NCBI GenBank assembly: GCA_963698165.1
Contig: CAVOPT010000004.1
Coordinates: 372,001 to 436,000 of the forward strand
Direction of reading: 5' to 3'
DNA length: 64,000 bases
Source of the DNA: JAAYUJ01 sp963698165
Lineage (GTDB): Bacteria; Desulfobacterota; Syntrophobacteria; Syntrophobacterales; Syntrophobacteraceae
Every line of letters starts with the position of its first letter. Position 1 is the first letter of the stretch. Under the pieces are notes generated by a model. It was given only the letters and a program-made list of their open reading frames with translations, was not told the DNA's origin and made no database searches. Positions 17,323 to 25,602 of this stretch are shown one piece after another. The position numbers were made by a program, and so were the translations under genes.

Positions 17323-17451
17323 AAATTGCATGAATCGGACTATCCGGGGCCAAAGGCCCCGGCTTTATGCCCGATTCATGGCTTCGCCACCGCAATTTCA
17401 TAAAGCTCTATGAGGCAGAGCTGTATGCCTCTGACCTGGCCCTGAGGGCCA
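17323..17451. other. Nested and serial strong hairpins
   Basis: Three layers nest around one point. AAATTGC (17323-17329) pairs with GCAATTT (17392-17398), CATGAATCGG (17329-17338) with CCGATTCATG (17371-17380), and CCGGGGCC (17344-17351) with GGCCCCGG (17355-17362) across an AAA loop. Two more hairpins follow: TGAGGCA/TGCCTCT near 17411-17432 and CTGGCCC-tga-GGGCCAG at about 17436-17452. The region lies downstream of the carbonic-anhydrase-like gene and may end its transcript, but no T-run is present. It could also be a structured RNA or a recombination site. Confidence 0.6.
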
Positions 17452-17551
17452 GGATCTCAACATCGCATTAAAATGGAGTTCAAAGAGCGACTATGTTATG
17501 GTATTTTAAATCACTGTATCCGTGGTGCGGTTCGTAGTGTGAATGTTGCGA

Positions 17552-18091
17552 TCAACCCTTTTTGGCGCGATCATCCAAGGCCGCACGCAAATAGTCCGCA
17601 GCCAGCCCAAGATAGTCGGCAATGCTGGACCGGATCAACTCCCGTTCGGCCTCGTCCACCACCTTTTTTACCTTACCCGGTACTCCCATGACCAGCGAAC
17701 CAGGAGGGACCTCTAAGCCCGGGGTGACCACGGAGCCGGCGGCAATGAGCGAACCATCCCCGATTCTGACGCCGTCCATGATGATAGCACCCATTCCGAT
17801 CATGCAGTCATTTCCCACAATGCATCCATGAATGATAGCTCGATGTCCGACGGTGACCCGGTTTCCGATCTCCAGGGGAAACCTGCCGGCCACGACGTGC
17901 AAGGTGGAATTGTCCTGGATGTTCGTTTCAGACCCGATCCGGATGTAGTGCTCATCTCCGCGCACAACGGTATTAAACCAGATGCTGCTTCGTTTTCCGA
18001 TGATTACATCTCCGATGACCCATGCTCCAGGGGCTATGAAAACGTCTTCTTCTAGCTTGGGAAGAATGTCGTTGTAGGGCAGGATATTCAT
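17552..18091 (-). CDS. Gamma-carbonic anhydrase / hexapeptide-repeat family protein
   Basis: A 179-residue left-handed beta-helix protein with repeated hexapeptides (WVIGDVIIGKRSSIWFNTVV, then IGNRVTVGHRAIIHGCIVG). The conserved metal-site area is VGHRAIIHGC, as in YrdA, PaaY and CaiE relatives. Members hydrate CO2 or have no proven activity. The ATG follows directly on the TAG stop of the truncated phaE copy, whose last codons contain the GGAGG used as its ribosome site. It therefore depends on that duplicated segment for translation and perhaps transcription. Confidence 0.85.
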   Translation of the reverse strand: MNILPYNDILPKLEEDVFIAPGAWVIGDVIIGKRSSIWFNTVVRGDEHYIRIGSETNIQDNSTLHVVAGRFPLEIGNRVTVGHRAIIHGCIVGNDCMIGMGAIIMDGVRIGDGSLIAAGSVVTPGLEVPPGSLVMGVPGKVKKVVDEAERELIRSSIADYLGLAADYLRAALDDRAKKG

Positions 18092-18445
18092 CTATAGCGA
18101 CCTCCGTGGATTATCCATATCTCTTGAATTCAGGCTGCCCGGCGTCTCGCGGCCTGCAAGCGAGGCGCGCGCCAGGTGTTCTTCACGAGGCACCACACCC
18201 AACAGGGCGAGGTAATCTTTAAATGATTTGGTGAAATCCTCACGGGCTCCGGTCCACATCTTCAGGTAATCGGGACTCTCTTCTTCAACTTTTTCCAATC
18301 CGTAAACCTTCTGGAATAGATTACTGAGCGCATCGAAGCCGGTGAAACGGCCGCCCATCCACTTCCCCATGTCTTCCAAGGGTTGTTGGCCTTTGGCCGC
18401 GTTCAGCAGAAAGTTCCCCCAGAATTCCAGGAATTGTCTGTCCAT
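18092..18445 (-). pseudogene. Truncated second copy of the phaE1-like gene
   Basis: The first 82 residues match the phaE1-like protein at 19696-20196 closely (MDRQFLEFWGNFLLNAAKGQ, FTGFDALSNLFQKVYGLE, SFKDYLALLGVVPR). After VVPR the sequence changes to an unrelated tail, and the coiled-coil half of the full copy is missing. It remains open to a stop that abuts the carbonic-anhydrase-like gene, so a 117-residue protein may still be made. Together with 18513-18768 it forms a tandem duplication of the phaC1 end and phaE1. Confidence 0.7.
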
Positions 18446-18512
18446 AGAATGATGCTTCTCAATTAGCCTGCAAAAGCGATTCTTCCCGGTCCAGCTTAAA
18501 CCGGACGGGTCC

Positions 18513-18768
18513 TCAGCATTTCCCTTCGGAACGGGAAGACGACACTCCAATTCTGTGGCTGAAGCATGTGTGGAGTGCACACTCGGATGTGGGGATCGAC
18601 CAAGATGTGGCTATCGCCTTGTGGCCCTTGGGAAAAACGGTGACCTCCGCGTCCAGCCACTCCAGGGGCACGAGAGTTGCGGGTTCTTCAACCAGATCAT
18701 CTTTCTCAGCAATGCGGATGAGCCACTGAATGTTTTTCTCCTTTATGCGCTTAAAGTTCAGCGGACGG
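18513..18768 (-). pseudogene. Duplicated 3' fragment of phaC1
   Basis: The minus strand encodes RPLNFKRIKEKNIQWLI, IAEKDDLVEEPATLVPLEWL and VTVFPKGHKAIATSW, a diverged copy of the last ~100 residues of phaC1 at 20210-21817. It includes the aspartate (EKDD) and histidine (GH) of the triad. The fragment has no start. Its homology stops at about 18769, exactly where copy 2 of the dispersed repeat begins. Confidence 0.8.
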
Positions 18769-19024
18769 TTGTCTCCCGGAGTCTGTAAATAAACCCAACG
18801 AATGAGAAAGCAGGCAAGAACGGGGCGGATACTAGTTCGAACGACGCTAAGCGCTCATTGCACCATGTTTGAGAAGGTCCACGCTTTCCGAGGCATGCAA
18901 TGCCGAAGAGACCTCACAGATCTCGAGGAGATACTGTGAAATTTTATGCGGAATGAAAAGCGGTCGAGCACCGTTTATGTTGTGCGTTAAAGGAGTAAAA
19001 TGAAGTAGGTGGATAACTTACACA
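18769..19024 (+). repeat. Dispersed ~255-bp structured repeat, copy 2
   Basis: It is similar along its length to copies 1 and 3. It starts exactly where the duplicated phaC1 fragment is cut off and is followed by a transposase-like fragment. It has hairpins GGCAT-gca-ATGCC and TCACAG/CTGTGA with an inner ATCTC/GGAGAT pair. Confidence 0.8.
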
Positions 19025-19157
19025 CTGAAGTTTCGCATAACTTCTGAACTGGCTTAGCGTGATAATTTATTGAAAACATGGGGATTTTGATGGAAAAGCA
19101 GCTCCAAATTTAGTATGGGTGATTTGGCCAAGTCACCGAAACGACAAAAAAGCTGCC

Positions 19158-19376
19158 ATGCAGAAGCGTACCCCATCGTCGGTTTCCATCCAACGAGAAA
19201 TTGAAAGGCACCGCCTCAATATTGAGTCTGAGATCGATAAATCCATGGGCAAGCTTGGATTTCGAACCACTCTTTTGGACCGGTCTGGCATTCGCAAGGA
19301 AAAGGGCTACGCTCCCATCTCTTTTCGAGGCATTGTGGGCGGCGTAAATCCGAATCGACGGTCGCGCAAAAAGTAA
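19158..19376 (+). pseudogene. Possible N-terminal fragment of a transposase
   Basis: A 72-residue frame from the ATG at 19158: MQKRTPSSVSIQREIERHRL, then LGFRTTLLDRSGIRKEKGYAPISF, after which it changes character (GIVGGVNPNRRSRKK) and stops. The LG-F-x-LL-x-SGI-x-KEKGY pattern recalls the N-terminus of IS4-like transposases. No catalytic DDE region follows and no inverted repeats were found, so it is at most a broken insertion sequence. Confidence 0.35.
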
Positions 19377-19695
19377 CTTGAGGGAAGTGGATAGCCCCTA
19401 GCTGGTAAACATGCTTTCATCCAAACGGCCAAGTCTCTACAGGGTTCTCGAATTTCCATTCGCTCGCGTGAGGCTGGACCGTGAGCCATGCTCGCTGAAA
19501 CGCCCAAAAAGCGCCCTTCGGAGCAAGGGAGGAAGAGATATCTTCTGTCCATTCCCCGGAAGGCGGAAGAGGAATCGAGTGTTGCAGGGAGCCATGCCGC
19601 ACGGCGAACGGCCCTGCCGGCAAACCTCCCACGGCCTGTCAACCAGGGCCCAACCCTCTCCCATCATTGGCATGGTTCGCTGCCAGCCTTACTCT
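19377..19695. other. Intergenic stretch without a supported gene
   Basis: Between the transposase-like fragment and the stop of phaE1. Overlapping frames exist on both strands, but none has a ribosome site, recognisable motif or family look. Confidence 0.5.
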
Positions 19696-20196
19696 CTAAC
19701 CCTGGGAATCCTTTGAGGAGGACTCCTCTTTTGACGCCTGGGCAAAATTTTCCATGAGCTTTTGAAACTGGTCGCCCTGCTTCTTCACGAGCTCCTCGAA
19801 ATGACCGGCCACATTCTGATATTCTTCTATTTTCGCCTCGGACAAGAGCGTCCGCAGGTGCCTGACGGTCTCCTCCTGGGACTCACACTTTTTTTTGAGC
19901 TCTTCGTATTTTTTCACGAGTTCCATGTATTCCCAACGGGGTACGACATCCAAGAGAGCCAAGTAATCTTTGAAGGATTTCTTGAAGTCTTCCTGTGCGC
20001 CCGACCACATCTTGAGGTAATCGGAGCTCTCCTTGCTGACCCCTTCCAAGCCGTAGATCTTTCGAAAAAGGGAGGTGAGCTCATCAAAGCCGGTGAAACC
20101 GCTCCCCATCCACTTCGCCATGTCTTCCAGCTGCTTCTGGCCTTTGGCCGCATTCAGCAGGAAGTTCCCCCAGAATTCCAGGAATTGTCTGTCCAT
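19696..20196 (-). CDS. PhaE-like PHA synthase accessory protein
   Basis: A 166-residue acidic, helical protein. The first half (MDRQFLEFWGNFLLNAAKGQ, YLKMWSGAQEDFKKSFKDYL) resembles the conserved part of PhaE, the partner of class III PHA synthases. The second half is a predicted coiled coil (LVKKYEELKKKCESQEETVR onward) rich in E and K. The ATG at 20196 is chosen because upstream residues are repeated in the truncated copy as non-coding sequence. It starts 13 bases after the phaC1 stop, which suggests co-translation and a complex with PhaC1 at the PHA granule. Confidence 0.65.
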   Translation of the reverse strand: MDRQFLEFWGNFLLNAAKGQKQLEDMAKWMGSGFTGFDELTSLFRKIYGLEGVSKESSDYLKMWSGAQEDFKKSFKDYLALLDVVPRWEYMELVKKYEELKKKCESQEETVRHLRTLLSEAKIEEYQNVAGHFEELVKKQGDQFQKLMENFAQASKEESSSKDSQG

Positions 20197-20209
20197 AGGA
20201 TGATCCTTC

Positions 20210-21817
20210 TCAATTAGCCTGCAAGAGCGATTCTTCCAGGTCCAGCTGAAACCGGACGGGTCCTCGGCATTTCCTGTCGGAATCAGATGACGGCACACGG
20301 CAGGGGTGGCTGAAACATGTGTGGAGAGCACACTCGGATGTGGGGATCGACCATGATGTGGCTATTGCCGTGTGGCCCTTGGGAAAAACGGTGACCTCCG
20401 CGTCCACCCACTCCAGGGGCACAAGGGTGGCTGGTTCGTCCACCAGGTCGTCCTTCTCGGCAATGCAGATGAGCCAGGGGATCTTCTTCTCTTTGAAGCG
20501 CTTGAAATTGAGCGGCCGGTCGAACAACCTCACAGGGAGCGTCCCTTCCTTGTCCACGGGTTTGAGATAGCTCTCGAAACTCATCTGGGTGATGCCCAGG
20601 GGAAGATCCGTTTTGTCATACAGCATCCAATGGTTGATCGCGGCAGCCGTCTTGTTGATCTTTGGCGCTTGCCCGGGCCGGTCAAACATCTGGAGATCCC
20701 GGTACAAAGTGAGCAGGGGAGCCTCCTTCTCGATGCTCTTCAGCTTGTAGACCCAGCTCAGGATCTTCCCATCCACGACCTTGTTGCCGTTTGGCAGGAC
20801 TTTAATGGCATGTCCCAGATCCCTGAAACGAGGGGGCAGAAGCTCGATGTACTCCATCAGGGCTATGCTCCGGGAGCCATCCAGCGGAGCGACACAGGTG
20901 ATGTGGGCATCGACAAGGCCGTCCAGTTCGCCGGAAAGGATAGCCACCGTGGTCATGTATCCGCCCTGGCAGAAGCCGTTCAGGGTGACCGGCCTTCCGT
21001 GCCTCTCCAAGACCCTCTGGCAGAAGAAGCGGGTGTCCAGGGTGTCGTCCTCCGGGGTCATGAGCTGCACGGCTTCGTTGGCCTCGATGTCTTTCATGAC
21101 ACGGATGTAGGTGGGAATTCCCTGGTTTGCGTAGCAGTGCACGAAACTCTTGTTTTCTCCCGGCAGAAAGGCAAGGATGTTTGAACCGAGAACATAGGGC
21201 GGCACGACGATGACAGGTTTTCCGTTTTCTCTCACACTGATCCGTGGGTCCAGTGGGAGGACCTGGTACAGATGGAACCGTTCGGTTTCAGCCACTTTGA
21301 CATAGCCTCCCTTATCAAAGTGGAACCCGTATTCTGCCTTAATGTCCCGAATTGCCTCGGGATAGGCATTGACCAGCAGCTCCATCAACCGGGCCTTCCT
21401 TTCAGCCATTCCCGCGATGTCTTCGCCTTCACCCCCGAAGAGAGTGTTCAGGATCGCCACGAGGGCCTCGTTTGCCTGCCGAAGGTGGTAGTCGTTCATT
21501 TGCGTCAGGGTGCTGGTGAGTGCCCTGGAACCCAAATGAGCATTGAATTGCAGGAGTTCCACATAATCCCTGATGGTTTCCGGGAGCGGGGTGTGTGGGA
21601 GCTTTCCGCGCTCTGAGCTGACAAAAGCGTTCAGCGCGTTCCACGAAGGGTCCATGAATTCGCTCGTGTACTTGAGGACTCCAGTCCAGAAGGTCTGGTT
21701 GACCTTAAGCAGGTTCAGGCACACCTCCAGCGTTTTCAATTGCCATTGAAACACGGGTTCAAAAAGAGCTTTCGATAAGGTGAATGCATGGCTGTAAAGA
21801 CTCATGAAGTTGTCCAT
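20210..21817 (-). CDS. phaC: PHA synthase family protein, PhaC1 (about 535 residues)
   Basis: An alpha/beta-hydrolase of the poly-3-hydroxyalkanoate synthase type, which polymerises hydroxyacyl-CoA on PHA granules. The nucleophile is Cys in GFCQGGYM (about residue 283). The probable Asp is in AEKDDLVDEPATLVPLEW and the His in PKGHTAIA (about 482). At 535 residues it is longer than class III PhaC (about 355) and nearer to class I length, yet it is paired with a PhaE-like gene. The ATG at 21817 has GGGAG 8 bases upstream. The last ~45 residues are not family-like. A duplicated 3' fragment lies at 18513-18768. Confidence 0.8.
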   Translation of the reverse strand: MDNFMSLYSHAFTLSKALFEPVFQWQLKTLEVCLNLLKVNQTFWTGVLKYTSEFMDPSWNALNAFVSSERGKLPHTPLPETIRDYVELLQFNAHLGSRALTSTLTQMNDYHLRQANEALVAILNTLFGGEGEDIAGMAERKARLMELLVNAYPEAIRDIKAEYGFHFDKGGYVKVAETERFHLYQVLPLDPRISVRENGKPVIVVPPYVLGSNILAFLPGENKSFVHCYANQGIPTYIRVMKDIEANEAVQLMTPEDDTLDTRFFCQRVLERHGRPVTLNGFCQGGYMTTVAILSGELDGLVDAHITCVAPLDGSRSIALMEYIELLPPRFRDLGHAIKVLPNGNKVVDGKILSWVYKLKSIEKEAPLLTLYRDLQMFDRPGQAPKINKTAAAINHWMLYDKTDLPLGITQMSFESYLKPVDKEGTLPVRLFDRPLNFKRFKEKKIPWLICIAEKDDLVDEPATLVPLEWVDAEVTVFPKGHTAIATSWSIPTSECALHTCFSHPCRVPSSDSDRKCRGPVRFQLDLEESLLQAN

Positions 21818-21947
21818 GGACGGTGCTCCCAAGGTGGCTGCTCGCCAAGATGCAGAGATCAGTTATTGACCTGCGTTGCTGGGCTTCCCCCTGCCGAGAA
21901 ATCCAGGCGCAGAGGGAAGGCCAGATGCTGGCCAGGGTAAGCAGAAA

Positions 21948-22217
21948 TCAATCTTTGATCGTATCGGCAAAGAACTTCTCTACCTTCTTGAAGCTCTCAT
22001 CCACAGTGCTCTTGAAGTTCTCGCGGCCCTTCTTGTATGCCTTGAGCCATTCCTCGACAACTTTCTTCCCATCCGCCGGAAGCCAGGAGGCCTGCTCCAA
22101 AAACATGCTCGTCGTCTTCTCCATCTGGTCCTGGAGCATGGCCATGCTGTTGAACGTGGTGTCAAACACGGTCTTGTTGTACTGAATCATTTGCTTGACG
22201 ATATTTTTCTGTTCCAT
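21948..22217 (-). CDS. Phasin-like small helical protein, copy A
   Basis: An 89-residue protein with heptad-rich helices (NIVKQMIQYNKTVFDTTFN, QDQMEKTTSMFLEQASWLP, GRENFKSTVDESFKKVEKFF). It is a paralogue of the next gene. Small amphipathic proteins of this kind beside phaC and phaR usually coat PHA granules (phasins). Here the assignment rests on shape and location, not a recognised signature. The ATG at 22217 is preceded by GAGGG. Confidence 0.65.
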   Translation of the reverse strand: MEQKNIVKQMIQYNKTVFDTTFNSMAMLQDQMEKTTSMFLEQASWLPADGKKVVEEWLKAYKKGRENFKSTVDESFKKVEKFFADTIKD

Positions 22218-22282
22218 CTGGGTCCCTCTCATGTTGAGGATTTTCCGTGAGCTGCTGAATGCTTCGCACGGCATTCTTCCCG

Positions 22283-22555
22283 TTAGCTCTTCTTGCCTGC
22301 CTCGGCAAAATACCCCTCCACCTTGCCAAAACTCTCATCGACGGCTTTCTTGAACTGCTCACGGCCCGTCTTGTAGGCCTGGACCCATTCATTGAGCGTT
22401 TTCTTCCCTTCCTCGGGAAGCGAGGTCGACTGTTCCATGAAGGTGTTGATCATTCTTTCAGTTTGCTCCTGCAGCAAAACCATGGCATTGAAGGTGTTGT
22501 CGAAGGTGGCCTTGTTGAAATCGATCATCTGTTTCGCCATTTTCAACGGTTCCAT
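22283..22555 (-). CDS. Phasin-like small helical protein, copy B
   Basis: A 90-residue protein of the same build as copy A: MAKQMIDFNKATFDNTFNAM, LLQEQTERMINTFMEQSTSL, GREQFKKAVDESFGKVEGYF. An AGGAGG lies upstream of the ATG. It is the first gene of the leftward phasin-phaC1-phaE1 group and faces phaR across an AT-rich promoter region. A granule-coating role is inferred from neighbourhood and helical pattern. Confidence 0.68.
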   Translation of the reverse strand: MEPLKMAKQMIDFNKATFDNTFNAMVLLQEQTERMINTFMEQSTSLPEEGKKTLNEWVQAYKTGREQFKKAVDESFGKVEGYFAEAGKKS

Positions 22556-22664
22556 TGTTTTAAATCCTCCTGCGTTTCCGGTTAAGTGAGTTGACGTTCA
22601 GTGTCAATTGGACAATGTTGAGTGTATTTTAAGGGCTGGACCTCAAAAGTCAAGAGAAAAATAT

Positions 22665-22676
22665 TGCAATGCAGCA
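22665..22676. promoter_or_regulatory. TGC-rich candidate PhaR site
   Basis: TGCAATGCAGCA lies in the AT-rich region between the phasin-like genes and phaR. TGC/GCA-rich sequences are the known type of PhaR target in alphaproteobacteria. Only one copy is visible. Confidence 0.35.
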
Positions 22677-22793
22677 TATTATTTTTTCTAGCCAACAATT
22701 TAAATGTTTATTTTTTCACTTACTTTTTCTATAGTTAAGCGGAGTAATCGCCATATTATTTTTTTCTGAAGCTTTTTTTGTTGCAGGATGGCA

Positions 22794-22808
22794 CAAGAAC
22801 AGTTCTTG
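22794..22808. promoter_or_regulatory. Perfect inverted repeat just upstream of phaR
   Basis: CAAGAAC-a-GTTCTTG, a 15-bp perfect dyad, ends about 22 bases before the phaR ATG and next to its ribosome-binding site. It is well placed for autoregulation of phaR, though it does not resemble the TGC-rich PhaR sites known elsewhere. Confidence 0.45.
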
Positions 22809-22830
22809 CGTGCCCGGGGAGGAGGACGAA

Positions 22831-23307
22831 ATGCCCGAGAAGGTGTTGCTCAAGAGATACGCCAGCAGGCGATTGTATGACACGGAAAGGAAATCCTACA
22901 TCACCCTGAACCAGGTTTCCGACTTGATCAGAGCAGGCAGGCAGGTGCAGGTCCTTGATGCCAAAACCGAGGAAGACTTGACGGCCTTCATCCTGACTCA
23001 AATCATGGTGGAGGAGGCCAGAAATCGGAACAGTCTCCTGCCGGTGTCCCTCCTCCACCTGTTCATCCAGTATGGTCAAAACATCCTGAGCGAATTCTTT
23101 GAGGAATATCTGGAACTGATCATCAGAAATTATCTTGCCCAGAAGGCCGCTCTTGACCAAAACTTCAAAAGCTGGCTGGATATGGGCAAAAACCTTTACG
23201 CGCACACAGCATCACCTCTCCCCCCCTTTGCTCCCCTCACGAGCCTTTTCGACGCGTTTCAGAAACCGGAAGAAGGATCGGAAAGAGAGCCGCCGGTCCA
23301 GGAATAG
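22831..23307 (+). CDS. phaR: PHA synthesis regulator PhaR
   Basis: A 158-residue protein with the PhaR DNA-binding N-terminal domain (LLKRYASRRLYDTERKSYIT, LNQVSDLIRAGRQVQVLDAK, EEDLTAFILTQIM). A PHB-accumulation regulatory domain and a Pro-rich tail follow. PhaR represses phasin and PHA genes and binds PHA itself. The ATG at 22831 has GGAGGAGG 5 bases upstream; an upstream in-frame GTG is less likely. It is divergent from the phasin-like genes and convergent with the GAF/phaC2 gene. Confidence 0.9.
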   Translation: MPEKVLLKRYASRRLYDTERKSYITLNQVSDLIRAGRQVQVLDAKTEEDLTAFILTQIMVEEARNRNSLLPVSLLHLFIQYGQNILSEFFEEYLELIIRNYLAQKAALDQNFKSWLDMGKNLYAHTASPLPPFAPLTSLFDAFQKPEEGSEREPPVQE

Positions 23308-23335
23308 ATCCCCCGCAGGACACCCGCGGTTTCCT

Positions 23336-24388
23336 TTAGAAGTAGCTACGGTGAGTCCATATTTCGCCCTTGAGATCTTTCATGTCGCTCTCCAGCATGA
23401 GATACAGGGAAGCATTGTGGATGGCCAACCCTCCCAAATAGGCCAGCGCTGTAATCAGCTCCAGTTCGTCCTCGTTGTATTCCCTCGGTGCGGCACTGTA
23501 GAGGCGCAGCACGCCGATCATTTCCTCTTTGGTCTTGATGGGAACGGAGAGGAGGGAAACAATGCCCTCTCTCTTCTTTTCCTTTTTGTGTTTTACTCTC
23601 GGGTCGCTGGAAACATCCTTGACCCAAACTGGCTTCCCTTCGAGAGTCTCCTGGATGCTCCCCTCAACGAACAAGGGCCCCCGGTTGAGATAGGCTTCAC
23701 TCAGGCCGAAACTCGCCACACATTCCAGCCTCTTGGTTTTTTCATCAATGAGAAGGACGCAAGACCCTTTCACCTTTAAGGACTCCGCCACATGGGCGGT
23801 CAGCGTGTGGAGCACCTCCTTGACACTGAGGCTGGAATTGGTATCCACAGCCAGGTTCAGAAAAAGCCTGGTATTATGCCGGATCTTCTCAACGAGACGG
23901 GCCTGCTCGATGGCCATGCCACCCTGCTCGGCCAAGGCGGATGCGAAATCGATCTCCCGTCGAGAGAATTCCCTCGGAGTCCCGGTAAAAAGCGCAAGGC
24001 CGCCAATGAGCTTTCCCTTCACCATGACCGGCACCACCAGCATGGAAGCCAGCCCTTCGGCCTTCTTCTCATCATGGCCGTCAAGCCTCGGGTCGGCCGC
24101 ACAGTCATGGGAAAAGAGATAGCCATCTTTCTCGAGGGTGGGCACCATTTTCCTCGGTTGCGTGAGCCCCTTCCTGGGGTAGTCATCCGACAGCCCCTTG
24201 TGGGCCACGGAGACAAATTCATTTTCCTCTTCATCGTGGAGAAAGAGCAAGGCCCCCTTCACATTCATGGTTTCGATGGCGCTGCTTATAATCACACTGA
24301 GCAGTTCGTCCCGGTCTAAAGTCGTTCCGAAAGCCCTGCTGACCTTGCAGATCGCCTCGAAATAATCGTTCTTGTCTCCAGCGTTCAT
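23336..24388 (-). CDS. Tandem GAF-domain protein, in frame with the upstream PhaC2
   Basis: 350 residues from an internal ATG at 24388 that has an excellent site (GGGAGGGAGATC) directly upstream. It holds two GAF domains: the first has DRDELLSVIISSAIETMNVK, LLFLHDEEENEFVSVAHKG and GLALFTGTPREFSRREIDFA, the second LSVKEVLHTLTAHVAESLK and GVLRLYSAAPREYNEDELEL. There is no kinase or cyclase output domain. The frame is open upstream into phaC2, so it can be a separate protein, the C-terminus of a PhaC2-GAF-GAF fusion, or both. GAF domains bind small ligands or dimerise, so a sensor for PHA metabolism is conceivable. Confidence 0.75.
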   Translation of the reverse strand: MNAGDKNDYFEAICKVSRAFGTTLDRDELLSVIISSAIETMNVKGALLFLHDEEENEFVSVAHKGLSDDYPRKGLTQPRKMVPTLEKDGYLFSHDCAADPRLDGHDEKKAEGLASMLVVPVMVKGKLIGGLALFTGTPREFSRREIDFASALAEQGGMAIEQARLVEKIRHNTRLFLNLAVDTNSSLSVKEVLHTLTAHVAESLKVKGSCVLLIDEKTKRLECVASFGLSEAYLNRGPLFVEGSIQETLEGKPVWVKDVSSDPRVKHKKEKKREGIVSLLSVPIKTKEEMIGVLRLYSAAPREYNEDELELITALAYLGGLAIHNASLYLMLESDMKDLKGEIWTHRSYF

Positions 24389-25590
24389 GATCTCCCTCCC
24401 TGAGGTGTCTTCTTTTCCCGTTTGCTTGACAGAAGGTCGGCTTTTCGGAATCGTCTCTTTTTTCAGCTCCTCGTTGCCGGATGACTGCGGGGCGGCATCC
24501 TCTTCCTCATTTCCATCTCTTGCCTTCAGCCAGCCGGCGATTTTGGGAGCCAGTTCTTTCTGGCACTTTGAGCTCACGTAAATCCCAATGTGTCCAGTCT
24601 CGAGGCACAGGTCTTCCGTGTCTTTGCTGCCAACGCTCTTCGTCAGAAGCTCACACATCGGGGGTGGAACCAGATGGTCGAAGCGCCCATAGATGTTCAG
24701 AAGCGGCATCGTGAGGTTCTGCAAATCGACCCGCTTGCCTCCCAATTCCATTTTGCTCTGGATGAGCAGATTCTTTTTAAAACAATCCGTAACGAATTGT
24801 CGGAAGGTTTCCCCCGGGACGTCGGGGCTGTCAAAAATCCATTTTTCCATGCGGATGAAGTTCTCGACAAATACCTTGTCGCTCACGTTTTCAAAATAGC
24901 CGACGTATTTGTCGAGCATCAACCGGGGGGGGTTGAGGAGCAGGAAGCCAAGGTTCAGGAGGTCCCCCGGGATATTGCCCCGCGTGTCCACCATGCGATC
25001 CACATCAAGGTCCCTCACCCAAAGGTTGAGAAGCCCCTTGTCAGTGTCGAAGTTGCTGGGAGTTACCGTGGTGATCAGGTTCTTGATCTTTTCGGGATGC
25101 AAGGCGGAGTACATGATGCAAAAGCTTCCCCCCATACAGATCCCCATCAGGTTGATCTTCGGCACGCCAGTGCCGTTCGCGAATGAAATCGACGATGTTA
25201 TCCAGGTAGCCATTGACATGGTCATCGATGGTCAGATAACGATCCTTGCTCGATGGGTAACCCCAGTCGATCATGTACAGGTCGATTCCCTCTTTCAGCA
25301 GATTCTCAACCACGCTCTTTCCCGGCTGGAGGTCGAGCATGGTCTCTCGATTGATGAGGGCGTAAACCAGGAGCAGGGGTGTTTTCACTCGAGCTTCGAC
25401 CAGGGGAAGGTAGTGCTTGAGCTTCACGCGGTCTTCTTCGTATACGACTTCACACGGTGTGGTGGCGATGTCCGTGTTCAAGCGGACCCAACAGGACCTC
25501 CTTCGACTTGAGGAGGCGTTCTTGCGATTTTTCCACATCCTCGGCCAACTTGCCCAGGATGAGGTCTACCGGAATTCTGGATGTGTTCAT
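24389..25590 (-). pseudogene. phaC: Class III PHA synthase PhaC2 with two frameshifts
   Basis: Starts with MNTSRIPVDLILGKLAEDVE at the ATG at 25590, then needs frame corrections at about 25480 (one extra T in ccgcttgaac) and about 25172 (one extra C in gaacggcac). The restored protein has CEVVYEEDRVKLKHYLP, the box GICMGGSFC with the nucleophilic Cys, YGRFDHLVPP with Asp and ETGHIGIYV with His, as in class III PhaC (about 355 residues). After WLKARDG a charged linker leads, without a stop, into two GAF domains. phaE2 lies 12 bases upstream. It is real decay or consensus errors; if the latter, it is an active synthase. Confidence 0.8.
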
Positions 25591-25602
25591 ACAGGATCTC
25601 CC

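Noticed and set aside
18769..19024. Repeat copies as protein-coding
   Set aside because: Frames across the three copies differ and carry stops, while hairpin stems are kept, which favours RNA or DNA structure.
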